64,000 nucleotides of DNA from Nocardiopsis flavescens (GCF_900141985.1 NZ_FQZK01000023.1:28243-92242), one strand, 5' to 3'. Positions 17,229 through 24,365 are shown, numbered from the stretch's first letter. Notes: a model not told the origin generated them from the letters alone. Numbers and translations: made by a program.

Positions 17229-18652
17229 GCCCGCTGATCGGGGACGGCCTGCCGCCCCTGTACGAGACCCTGCCCCCGTCTCCCCCGCCGCCGCCCTTCC
17301 CGGTGCCGCTGGAGCGGCTGCGCGCCGACGTGGAGGCCGGGGGGATCACCGACGTCATCGTGGCCCTGCCCGACCTCCAGGGGCGGGTGCAGGGCAGCCG
17401 GGTGGCACCGCGCGACTTCGCGGAGCGGGTGCTGGAGCACGGGTTCGATGCCTGCCTGTACCTGCTGGCCACCGACGTGGAGATGGAGTCGCGGCCGGGG
17501 TACGCCACCGACCCGTGGGGCGGAGGGCTGGGGGACTTCGCGATCCTGCCGGACCCGGGGACCCTGCGCTACCTGCCCTGGGACCCGGGGACCGCGCTCG
17601 TGCTGGGCGACGCCCTGGACGCGGACGGACGGCCCGTGCCGGTGGCGCCGCGGCAGGTGCTCAAGGAGCAGCTGGAGCGGCTGGCGGAGCGGGGGTGGCG
17701 GGCGCTGGCGGGCACGGAGCTGGAGTTCCTTGTGTTCCGCGACTCCTACCAGGAGGCGTTCGAGCGGGACTACCGGGGGCTGACGACGGCGACCCGGTTC
17801 AACTCCGACTACGCGCTGCCCGAGGTGACCGAGATCGACCCGCTGATGCGGCGCATCCGCACCGCGATGGAGCGGACGGGAATGCGGGTGGAGTCGGCGC
17901 GGGGCGAGTGCCACCCGGGGCAGTACGAGATCGTGTTCCGCTACGACGACGCGCTGCGGACCTGCGACAACCACGTGGTGTACAAGGCGGGGGCCAGGGC
18001 GCTGGCGGCCCAGGCCGGGGCGGCGCTGACGTTCATGGCCAAGTACGACGGCGGCGAGGGCAACTCGTGCCACGTGCACCTGTCTCTGCGCGACGAGACC
18101 GGGGCTCCGGTCTTCGCCGACGACGGGTCGGGGCGGTACGGGATGTCCGAGCACATGGAGCACTTCGTGGCGGGGCAGCTGGCGTGCATGCGGGAGTTCG
18201 CGCTGCTGCACGCGCCCAACGTGAACTCGTTCAAGCGGCTGTCGCCGCAGGCGTACGCGCCGAGTTCGATCGCGTGGGGGCTGGACAACCGCACCTGCCC
18301 GGTGCGGGTGGTGGGGCAGGGCGAGTCGGCGCGGATCGAGTTCCGGGTGCCGGGCGGGGACGCCAACCCCTACCTGTCGGTGGCGGCGATCATCGCGGCG
18401 GGGCTGTACGGGATCGACCAGGCGCTGCCGCTGCCGGAGCCGACGGCGGGGGACGCGGGGGCGGCCGACCTGCCCCGGCTGCCGGCCTCCCTGGAGGAGG
18501 CCGTCCTCGCCTGGGAGAACAGCGAGATCGCCCGCGCGGTCTTCGGCCCGGACGTCGTCCGCCACTACGCGGCGGCGGGGCGCGCGGAGCTGGCCGCCTT
18601 CTCCGCGACCGTGACCGACTTCGAGCGCCGCCGCCACTTCGAGCGCGGGTAG
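17225..18652 (+). CDS. Glutamine-synthetase-like ligase (gamma-glutamyl-amine synthetase type) in the siderophore operon
   Basis: A 475-residue glutamine-synthetase-fold enzyme, whose relatives (PuuA, GlnA3, GlnA4) use ATP to attach glutamate to polyamines or ethanolamine. Active-site blocks are intact: GTELEFLVF, ECHPGQYEIVF, the ATP/ammonium-site GEGNSCHVHLSL, NSFKRL...NRTCPVRVV and RIEFRVPGGDANPYL. A proline-rich leader fills residues 12-28. The ATG overlaps the NIS stop (ATGA), so it belongs to the iron operon. It could add a glutamyl unit to the siderophore or mask surplus diamine. A housekeeping GlnA is unlikely given the context and divergent N-terminus. Confidence 0.88.
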   Translation: MSPLIGDGLPPLYETLPPSPPPPPFPVPLERLRADVEAGGITDVIVALPDLQGRVQGSRVAPRDFAERVLEHGFDACLYLLATDVEMESRPGYATDPWGGGLGDFAILPDPGTLRYLPWDPGTALVLGDALDADGRPVPVAPRQVLKEQLERLAERGWRALAGTELEFLVFRDSYQEAFERDYRGLTTATRFNSDYALPEVTEIDPLMRRIRTAMERTGMRVESARGECHPGQYEIVFRYDDALRTCDNHVVYKAGARALAAQAGAALTFMAKYDGGEGNSCHVHLSLRDETGAPVFADDGSGRYGMSEHMEHFVAGQLACMREFALLHAPNVNSFKRLSPQAYAPSSIAWGLDNRTCPVRVVGQGESARIEFRVPGGDANPYLSVAAIIAAGLYGIDQALPLPEPTAGDAGAADLPRLPASLEEAVLAWENSEIARAVFGPDVVRHYAAAGRAELAAFSATVTDFERRRHFERG

Positions 18653-18662
18653 ACGCGGAACG

Positions 18663-18685
18663 CCCCGCCGGGTTCCCCGGCGGGG
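18663..18685 (+). terminator. Terminator of the siderophore operon
   Basis: A perfect nine-base-pair stem (18663-18671 with 18677-18685) with loop GTTCC, starting ten bases after the ligase stop. No U-tract, as often in high-GC bacteria. Confidence 0.75.
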
Positions 18686-18718
18686 CACGGTTCATCTGCG
18701 GCAGCCAGACTGGACCGT

Positions 18719-19225
18719 ATGCGAACCCTCTACCTCACCCTCTCCGGCGCCTCCACCACCCCGGAGGAGACCGCCCCCGACCTGGTCCGCCTGCTCCAGG
18801 ACGACGGGTGGCGGGTCACCGTGCTGTGCACGCCGACGGGCACCCGCTTCCACGACCTGGCCGCGCTGGAGGAGCTGACCGGCGAACCGGTGCGCGTGGA
18901 GTTCCGCCGTCCCGGGACCGGGGTGAGCCTGCCGCCGCCGGACGCGGTCCTGGCCTGCCCGTGGTCGTTCAACAGCACCAACAAGACGGCCCTCGGCATC
19001 ACGGACACGTTCGCGGTCGCGCTGGTCTGCGAGATGATCGGCTGCGGAGTGCCGACGTTCGTGGTCCCCGAGCCCGGTGCCGGACTGACCGGCCACCCCG
19101 CATGGGATCGCAGCCGGCGCATGTTGGAGGAGATCCCGAACGTCACCCTGCTGCGCGGCGCGACCCGCGGCCTTCCGGAGTGGCGCCGGGTCGCCGATGC
19201 GCTCGCCGCCGCTCCGACCGCCTGA
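18719..19225 (+). CDS. Flavoprotein (phosphopantothenoylcysteine-decarboxylase-like fold)
   Basis: A 168-residue protein with the Flavoprotein (PF02441-like) fold that binds FMN. Seen: the N-terminal strand and loop LYLTLSGA, DAVLACPWSFNSTNKTALGI, matching the PANANT-like segment of the family, and VPTFVVPEPGAGLTGHPAWDRSRRML. Actinomycete relatives are uncharacterised and often sit near regulatory or peptide-modification genes. No strong ribosome site is seen before the ATG. The gene follows the siderophore terminator and may begin the accessory island. Confidence 0.7.
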   Translation: MRTLYLTLSGASTTPEETAPDLVRLLQDDGWRVTVLCTPTGTRFHDLAALEELTGEPVRVEFRRPGTGVSLPPPDAVLACPWSFNSTNKTALGITDTFAVALVCEMIGCGVPTFVVPEPGAGLTGHPAWDRSRRMLEEIPNVTLLRGATRGLPEWRRVADALAAAPTA

Positions 19226-19378
19226 AGCAGGTCCCGGGTCGTTCGGCGGGCGGGTCCGCCCGGCCCGGCGGTGGTGGCCAGGACCCGGACACGTCAGACC
19301 CTCCATCAGCACGGCCGCCGGTGGCGACCGGTACCGGTAGTAGGGTGTCCCCCGGTCATCCCCTGCTGGTGTCAGGTG

Positions 19379-19660
19379 ATGACCACGCCCCGTCCGGTGT
19401 TAGCGCACCGGCCGGGGCACCTGCGTTTTCGCGTTGTTCCGGGGGTCGACCGCCGTCTCCACGACCTGGAAGAGCGGGTTCCAGGGACCGACCCGATCCT
19501 CTGGCACGAGAGCGGCCACAGCGGTGTCAACGGCACTCGCGTCGAGGTCGCCGACCTTCCCGGCGGGGCCGCCGTCCGCGACTCCGAGCACTCCGCCGAC
19601 GGCCGTCTCCCCTTCTTCCCCCCCGAGTGGACCGCCTTCCTCCAGCCGGCCCGCGGCTGA
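19379..19660 (+). CDS. DUF397 domain protein
   Basis: A protein of about 93 residues whose second half is a DUF397 domain: ILWHESGHSGVNGTRVEVADLPGGAAVRDS followed by LPFFPPEWTAFL matches the domain pattern of a W-x-x-S start, EVADLPGG and RDS, and the final P-x-x-W-x-x-F. DUF397 proteins usually pair with Scr1-type helix-turn-helix regulators; the nearest such gene is 2.8 kb away. The N-terminal 35 residues are atypical and the start is uncertain; the usual first conserved tryptophan and serine are changed, so this copy may be decaying. Confidence 0.6.
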   Translation: MTTPRPVLAHRPGHLRFRVVPGVDRRLHDLEERVPGTDPILWHESGHSGVNGTRVEVADLPGGAAVRDSEHSADGRLPFFPPEWTAFLQPARG

Positions 19661-19877
19661 CCTTCCCCCCGCTCCACCAGCCCTGTACAACACCACCGGT
19701 GCCCGGTTGGGCCCGCGCTCCTGCCGGTCATCGCCGTGTTCACCCCGTATCCCCGGGCGCAACTTCGAGCAAGCGCATTGTCCCCACACGCGTCGCCGGG
19801 CTTCCATGGGTTGAGGGGGCCGCTACGGGCCCGAAACGGATGCCGGTCAACCTGCCACGGACAACGAGGAGGCCACC

Positions 19878-19901
19878 GTGAACGACGACGGCAACAACTG
19901 A
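19878..19901 (+). CDS. Seven-codon gene, candidate microcin C-like precursor peptide (M-N-D-D-G-N-N)
   Basis: GTG followed by Asn-Asp-Asp-Gly-Asn-Asn and TGA. GAGGAGG (19866-19872) lies five bases before the GTG, one of the best ribosome sites in the window, which is hard to explain unless the tiny frame is translated. E. coli MccA is also seven residues (MRTGNAN) and ends in asparagine, the residue that MccB converts and links to AMP. An MccB-like gene and a HIT hydrolase lie convergently 100 bases away. A stem-loop follows at 19930-19960. Unlike known mcc operons, the peptide gene is not in line with the MccB gene. It could instead be a leader peptide, but nothing follows it on this strand for 1.8 kb. 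Confidence 0.7.
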   Translation: MNDDGNN

Positions 19902-19929
19902 CACCGAGCACCACCCGGGAGAAGCGACA

Positions 19930-19960
19930 GCGGGGCGGCCCCCTTTCAGGGCCACCCCGC
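19930..19960. terminator. Shared terminator between the heptapeptide gene and the HIT gene
   Basis: GCGGGG (19930-19935) pairs with CCCCGC (19955-19960) and GGCCC (19937-19941) with GGGCC (19949-19953), leaving a small loop with one bulge on each side. It lies 28 bases after the seven-codon gene and 38 bases beyond the HIT stop on the other strand, so it can serve both convergent transcripts. Confidence 0.7.
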
Positions 19961-19998
19961 ACCCGTTCTCCGAGCCCCTGCGCCAACGGGCCACACGG

Positions 19999-20484
19999 TC
20001 ATCCGGCCGCTGTCCTGATCCGTGCGGCGACCTCCGCCAGCCACCCGTCCTCGGCCCGCTCGTGGTCGTGCGAGGACAGATACCCCTCATACCGGTCGAA
20101 GTAGCCCGTGGCCGTCGACGCCACCGCACGCCACCCCCGGCCCGCGTTCCCCGCCGTCCCGTGCATCGGGAAGAGCTTGGCGTGGGCGTGGTCCACCCCG
20201 TACCCCTCGTACATGATCCCGGTGCGCGCCACATCGGTGAACGCGGCGTCCAACAGCCGCGCCACCTCCCGGGCCGCCAGGTGCAGTGCGGCGTACTCCC
20301 CCGCCTCCAGGTCCACCACGTAGCTGCTCCGGTGGGCCTTGGGGATCACCACCGAGAACCCCTCGGTGTTGGGAGAGGTCGACAGGAACGCCAGATGGCC
20401 GGCGTCCTCCCAGATCCGGTGTGCCGGGGCCCGTCCGGCGGCGATCCGGCAGAAGACACACCGCGCGTCGTGGTCGGCGCTCAT
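19999..20484 (-). CDS. HIT-family hydrolase, candidate MccH-type self-immunity enzyme
   Basis: A 161-residue histidine-triad protein. It shows the N-terminal CVFC zinc-type pair (residues 9 and 12), the IWEDAGHLAFLS and GFSVVIPKAH strands, and the active site GYGVDHAHAKLFPM, where His99 and His101 are kept but the third triad histidine is Lys103. HIT enzymes cleave phosphoramidates of AMP; MccH-type members destroy processed microcin C and so protect the producer. The ATG overlaps the MccB-like stop (ATGA) with GGGAGG upstream, so the two are made together. A role in general nucleotide metabolism is the alternative. Confidence 0.88.
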   Translation of the reverse strand: MSADHDARCVFCRIAAGRAPAHRIWEDAGHLAFLSTSPNTEGFSVVIPKAHRSSYVVDLEAGEYAALHLAAREVARLLDAAFTDVARTGIMYEGYGVDHAHAKLFPMHGTAGNAGRGWRAVASTATGYFDRYEGYLSSHDHERAEDGWLAEVAARIRTAAG

Positions 20485-21581
20485 CGAACCCCCTCCCGGA
20501 CCGGAACGGCAGCGGCACAGGTGGAGCAGTCCGGGTCGCGCTCCGTGTCCTGGCCGTCGAGCATCAGATCGTGCGACCACACCCCCATCCGCCGGTTCAG
20601 GGACGCCGGGGTGCCGAAGCCGCCCAGATACCGGAGTGCGTCCAGAGCGGCCAGGGATGAGGCCAGCATATTGACCGGACCGTTGGACGGTGCTTGGTAA
20701 CGGCCGTTGATCCCGGCCACCAGCCGGGACAGCTCGGCTTCCCCCTCCGGGGCGCCGGCGGTGAGCGGACGGCAGTCCCAGCATCCGGTCGCCCCAGGTA
20801 TCACCAGCGGACCCCACACCGCGATGTCGTTGACGTAGCAGGCGTTCATCCAGGGCGTTCCATTCCGGACACAGTAAGCGTTGACCGTGCCCGTCAGTCC
20901 CGGGGAGTCGGCCGAGACCACGAACAGGTCGCAGTCGGGCAGGCCCTCCAGGTCCTCCCCGGCCCCGACATCGCGGACCGCCGGCAGCACCCGACAGTCG
21001 CGGTTGCGCCGTTGCAGTTCCCTGGCGAGCACCTCGGCTTTGGGCAGCCCGATGTCGGCCTCGGTGAACAGGAACTGGCGGGTCAGGTTGCTCAGCTCCA
21101 CGTGGTCGGCGTCCACGAGGACCAGTTCGCCGACCCCGGCGGTGGCCAGGGTCACCGCCACCAGGCTGCCGATGCCCCCACACCCCAGCAACACCACCCG
21201 GGCCCGCGCCAGCCGGAGCTGGACCTGCACCGCATCGGCACCTGAGAGTTCGTAGAACAGGGAGTGGCGGCTGTAGCGGTCGGCCGGGTCGTAGGCGTGC
21301 GCGGAGATCAGGTGGTTGCCGTCGTCAAGCAACCGCATCACCGCTTCGGCTCGGGAGGTGTCCGCTTCGCAAAGGTCGTCCAGGAACGAGCGGGCCTCGG
21401 CCCGGGTACGTGGTTCATGGAAGTGGCCGGCCAGACGTAGCAGGGGTTCCCACAGCGTGCGGTCGTGTACGGGCCGCCGTATCGACCCGAACCCGAGGAA
21501 CAGCGCCCCGTCCTGGAAGCCCACGCGTACATAGGGAGCAAGTACACGCGGGGGATCATCGCGGGTCGAAACAGAGTGCAT
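20481..21581 (-). CDS. MccB-like ThiF-family peptide adenylyltransferase
   Basis: A 366-residue E1-like enzyme that resembles E. coli MccB (350 residues) over its whole length. An N-terminal clamp region (1-105) ends in DRYSRHSLFYELSGAD; then come the ATP loop LLGCGGIGS (131-139), LVDADHVELSNLTRQ, VVSAD (221-225), the long conserved stretch from YCVRN through NACYVNDIAVWGP, and zinc cysteines C267/C270 and C352/C355. MccB activates the C-terminal Asn of a heptapeptide through a succinimide and joins it to AMP. GAGG precedes the ATG. ThiF/MoeB/HesA proteins of cofactor synthesis lack the N-terminal clamp and the YVNDIA block. Confidence 0.92.
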   Translation of the reverse strand: MHSVSTRDDPPRVLAPYVRVGFQDGALFLGFGSIRRPVHDRTLWEPLLRLAGHFHEPRTRAEARSFLDDLCEADTSRAEAVMRLLDDGNHLISAHAYDPADRYSRHSLFYELSGADAVQVQLRLARARVVLLGCGGIGSLVAVTLATAGVGELVLVDADHVELSNLTRQFLFTEADIGLPKAEVLARELQRRNRDCRVLPAVRDVGAGEDLEGLPDCDLFVVSADSPGLTGTVNAYCVRNGTPWMNACYVNDIAVWGPLVIPGATGCWDCRPLTAGAPEGEAELSRLVAGINGRYQAPSNGPVNMLASSLAALDALRYLGGFGTPASLNRRMGVWSHDLMLDGQDTERDPDCSTCAAAVPVREGVR

Positions 21582-21674
21582 GTGCCTGCCACCTCACCGT
21601 CCGTGAACACCGAATTGGCGTGAGCGTACGGCGGCGGCAACGGCTCAGAGCAGGGATTGCGCGAGATTGCTCCT

Positions 21675-21685
21675 GTGACCGTCAC
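21675..21685. promoter_or_regulatory. Possible operator in the divergent mcc-like/Scr1 promoter region
   Basis: GTGACCGTCAC is a perfect 5+1+5 inverted repeat in the 170-base gap between the divergent MccB-like gene and the small-protein/DUF6879/Scr1 operon. A -10-like TAGATA (21715-21720) precedes the right-hand operon by about 30 bases. The regulator encoded in that operon could bind here; this is inference. Confidence 0.35.
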
Positions 21686-21751
21686 CGAACCCTGCCTCCG
21701 AGCCGCTTTGCTCCTAGATACTCAAAACACATCCCGGCACCGAGGAGGATC

Positions 21752-21952
21752 GTGAAACTCCGTAAGCTCGGCACCACCTCCCACGGAGGAAACTGCCCCA
21801 CCCTGTACGAGACCGATACCGGGAGCATCGTCGTCCAGGGCTACCGGCTCACCGACCCCGAAGCCCTCGCCCAACTCGCGGACATACTGCCCGGCGAGGA
21901 ATTCGTCGTAGTCCCCCGCGAACTGCTGACCCGCTTCGCCCCCGAGGAGTGA
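21752..21952 (+). CDS. Small conserved protein heading a DUF6879/Scr1 operon
   Basis: A 66-residue acidic protein without a domain I can name. It begins KLRKLGTTSHGGNCPTLYET and continues with GSIVVQGYRLTDPEALAQL and ends VVVPRELLTRFAPEE, a pattern I associate with small hypothetical proteins beside DUF6879 and DUF5753 genes in streptomycetes. GAGGAGG lies a few bases before the GTG. Its last codons carry the ribosome site of the next gene, one base away. A role as toxin, antitoxin or partner of the DUF6879 protein is possible but unproven. Confidence 0.75.
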   Translation: MKLRKLGTTSHGGNCPTLYETDTGSIVVQGYRLTDPEALAQLADILPGEEFVVVPRELLTRFAPEE

Positions 21953-21953
21953 C

Positions 21954-22484
21954 GTGTCCGACCTCGTTTCCGGAGAAGCCTTCAACGAGCTCTTCCGGCA
22001 ATACCGCCATACCGCCTGGCGGCTGGAGACCCGTACCTTCTATGGCGTCCTCATCGAGAACGAGCCCTTCCAGCGGTGGCTGACCGGCGACGACTCCGAC
22101 ATCGAGTGGTTCAAGCCCTGGCTGACGATGATGAAAGCGGAACTCGCCACCGGCAAGCGCATGGAACGGGTCCGGCTCATCGACGACCCGCCCTCGGACT
22201 ACCTGCGCTGGGAGCTGTGGGGCACCCCCTACAACCTCGGTGTCGGCGAGGACATCCGCTACCTGCCCCGCACCCACCCCATCGTCACCGAGCTGCCAGG
22301 GCACGACTTCTGGGTCTTCGACAGCCGCACCGTCGCCCGCCTGGAGTTCGACGACAAGGGTGATGTCCTGGGCGCCGCGCTCACGGAAGACCCCCGACAG
22401 GTGCTCACCGCACTCCAGGCCCGCGACGCCGCCTGGCACCACGCCCTGCCCTTCACGGAGTACATGGCCACCCGCGCCCTATGA
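21954..22484 (+). CDS. DUF6879 family protein
   Basis: A 176-residue cytoplasmic protein of the DUF6879 family, which is widespread in actinomycetes next to Scr1-type regulators. Typical segments are GEAFNELFRQYRHTAWRLETRTFYGV near the start, RMERVRLIDDPPSDYLRWEL in the middle, and PGHDFWVFDSRTVARLEFDD near residue 118. The GTG start has GAGGAG inside the previous gene, and its stop overlaps the regulator's ATG (ATGA). It has been annotated as part of toxin-antitoxin-like Scr1 modules; biochemical function is unknown. Confidence 0.8.
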   Translation: MSDLVSGEAFNELFRQYRHTAWRLETRTFYGVLIENEPFQRWLTGDDSDIEWFKPWLTMMKAELATGKRMERVRLIDDPPSDYLRWELWGTPYNLGVGEDIRYLPRTHPIVTELPGHDFWVFDSRTVARLEFDDKGDVLGAALTEDPRQVLTALQARDAAWHHALPFTEYMATRAL

Positions 22485-23320
22485 CCGACTACCAGACCGC
22501 CCGTGTCTCCCTCGGCGTCCGCCTGCGCGAACTCCGGGAGGAGGCCGGCCTGTCCGGCCGGGAACTGGCGGCCCGTGCCGGGTGGCATCCCTCCAAGGTG
22601 TCCCGCCTCGAACGCGGGAACCAGACCGCGACCGCGGCCGACCTGCGCCGCTGGGCCCTGCTGTGCGGACAGGAGAGTGCGGCCGAAGGGCTGGTGGCCC
22701 AGCTCGGCGCGCTGGAGACCCACTACACCGGGTGGCGGCGCCGACTCGCCGCGGGCAACCGGGCCCGCCAGCAGAACGCCGTGGACCTGGAGCACCGCAC
22801 CCGCACTCTGCGCATCTTCGAATCGGTGTGCGTCCCGGGCCTTTTACAGACCCCCGCCTACGCCCGCGCCATGATCAGCCGGGCCGTCGAACTCTACGGC
22901 ACCCCGGCCGACATCGAGGAAGGCGTGCGTAAACGCATGGAACGCCGCGCGATCCTCCAGGACCGGGAAAGGGAGGTGCGGATCCTGCTGTGGGAACCGG
23001 CGCTGCGCGCCCTCCACGCGTCCAGTCGGGTCCAGGTCGAGCAGCTCGACCACCTGGCCTCCTGCATCCGACAAGGGACCGGAAGGATCGGGGTCATTCC
23101 TCTGTCGGTGGCCCTGGCGGCCTCCCCGATGCACGGGTTCTGGATCTACGACGAAGAAGGGGTGATCGTGGAGACCGTCGGCGCCGAGCTGCACCTGACC
23201 GACGATGACGCGGTCGAGCCCTACCGGAGGGTGTTCGCCACCCTGTCCCGCACAGCGGTCCGTGAGCACCGGGCCCTGGAACTCGTTCGTTCGGCCCGGG
23301 CGGCTCTCGCGCAAGACTGA
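22481..23320 (+). CDS. Scr1-family helix-turn-helix regulator (DUF5753)
   Basis: A 279-residue transcription factor. An XRE-type helix-turn-helix covers residues 10-65 (LGVRLRELREEAGLSGRELAARAGWHPSKVSRLERG), and the DUF5753 effector domain follows from about 95 to 270 (FESVCVPGLLQTPAYARAMI, VLLWEPALRAL-like strand, GFWIYDEEGVIVETV). The gene overlaps DUF6879 by ATGA. Members regulate differentiation and antibiotic genes together with DUF397 or DUF6879 partners. It is divergent from the MccB-like gene and may regulate it; that is inference from position. Confidence 0.88.
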   Translation: MTDYQTARVSLGVRLRELREEAGLSGRELAARAGWHPSKVSRLERGNQTATAADLRRWALLCGQESAAEGLVAQLGALETHYTGWRRRLAAGNRARQQNAVDLEHRTRTLRIFESVCVPGLLQTPAYARAMISRAVELYGTPADIEEGVRKRMERRAILQDREREVRILLWEPALRALHASSRVQVEQLDHLASCIRQGTGRIGVIPLSVALAASPMHGFWIYDEEGVIVETVGAELHLTDDDAVEPYRRVFATLSRTAVREHRALELVRSARAALAQD

Positions 23321-23363
23321 AGCCGAGGGACTTCAACCGGTCACCTGAGGAGCGACTCCGCAC

Positions 23364-23831
23364 ATGGCCCGTACCGAGTACTACGCCGACCCGGCCGCAC
23401 CGGCGCCCAACAGCCTGGTGGTGGCGGCCAGTGCGGCCGTCATCAACGGCGAGGGACGGCTGCTGTTGCAGCGGCGGGTGGACAACGGGCTGTGGGCCCT
23501 GCCCGGCGGGGCGATGGAGATGACCGAGAGCCTGCCGCAGGCGGCGGTGCGCGAGGTACGGGAGGAGACCGGGTACGAGGTGGAGGTGACCGGCCTGGTC
23601 GGCACCTACACCGACGCCCGGCACGTCATCGCCTACAGCGACGGCGAGGTACGCCGCCAGTTCAACGTGTGCTTCCGCGCCCGGGTGGTGGGCGGGGAAC
23701 TCGCGGTGAGCGACGAGTCGTACGAGGTCCGCTGGTTCACGCCCGCCGAAAGCGAGGGCCTGCCGATGCACCACACCCAACGGCTCCGGGTCGAGCACGC
23801 ACTCCGGGACGGCCCTGCCCACACCGGATGA
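23364..23831 (+). CDS. NUDIX hydrolase
   Basis: A 155-residue NUDIX enzyme that cleaves a nucleoside diphosphate linked to another moiety. The Nudix box is complete: G49, E55, then R63-E64-V-R-E67-E68-T-G70. Upstream strands LVVAASAAVINGEGRLLLQRR are typical. It lies 43 bases after the Scr1 regulator on the same strand and may be co-transcribed. Whether it acts in housecleaning, on ADP-ribose, or on an adenylated product of the neighbouring locus cannot be read from sequence. Confidence 0.88.
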   Translation: MARTEYYADPAAPAPNSLVVAASAAVINGEGRLLLQRRVDNGLWALPGGAMEMTESLPQAAVREVREETGYEVEVTGLVGTYTDARHVIAYSDGEVRRQFNVCFRARVVGGELAVSDESYEVRWFTPAESEGLPMHHTQRLRVEHALRDGPAHTG

Positions 23832-24365
23832 ACTGCCGTATCCGGAGCCGCTTCTTGCGCGACGAACGGCTGACGGGCCGGTTGGCCCTTCAAGACAGCA
23901 TGGGCGACCTCGCTCGAAGACGGGCAGACGGCCCGGGGTCCACAGGGACAGGCATCCTGATGCCGGATCCCTTGAACATTCCTTGGCGCGATAGCGCGAG
24001 AACGGCGCGGATATCAGCCCGGGCGAACTCGGGGCGTCTCAAAGGCAGGTAGACGAATGTCCGCGAGGGCGTCACGTGTGGCGGTAACGGTAGCCACCTC
24101 GTAGGTTCAGTGGGTGGGGCGAGGGAACTCGTCCCAGGGCCGGCGCTCCGAGTTCATGGAGACCAGCCGGGAGACGAAGATGCGCTGAGGGCATGCACCT
24201 TCGGGAAGGTCGTCCGCGATGCGCGCGACCTGGTGAACCCGGTCGAACTTTCCACCCGATTCCTCGAAGACCTAGCAGTGCAGGGCGCCGCCGCAGGGTC
24301 TTCGGGGAGTTCGACGGGCGAATCGGCCGGGCCACCGGATTCACCTCGATGGTACCGCTCGCCCT
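23832..24365. other. Degenerate intergenic stretch between NUDIX and RloB genes
   Basis: 534 bases with no intact gene. Short frames with coding-like third-position bias appear on the minus strand (23890-24075 and 24107-24271) but lack convincing starts or are closed by stops. I read the stretch as decayed DNA within the accessory island. Confidence 0.5.
24107..24271 (-). pseudogene. Truncated coding remnant of unknown family
   Basis: On the minus strand a frame bounded upstream by an in-frame TAG (24272-24274) reads a sensible, actinomycete-like protein tail of about 54 residues containing KFDRVHQVARIADDLPEGA and SRLVSMNSERRPWDEF before a TGA. It has no usable start codon. I take it as the 3' end of a gene whose front has been lost. 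I do not recognise the family. Confidence 0.4.

Noticed and set aside
19327..19338. ACCGGTACCGGT palindrome before the DUF397 gene as an operator
   Set aside because: Such G+C palindromes are common by chance here, and it is too far from any start with clear promoter elements.
21338..21685. Minus-strand GTG frame upstream of the MccB-like gene, with GGAGG and a PPPYAHAN segment, as a possible precursor gene
   Set aside because: It does not end at the Asn; it runs 115 codons and mostly overlaps the MccB-like gene in another frame with shadow-like composition. The seven-codon gene at 19878 fits far better.
23890..24075. Minus-strand GTG frame with TFVYLPLRRPEF as a small gene
   Set aside because: It ends within a stretch of mixed composition, has no ribosome site and no recognised family; treated as part of the degenerate stretch.
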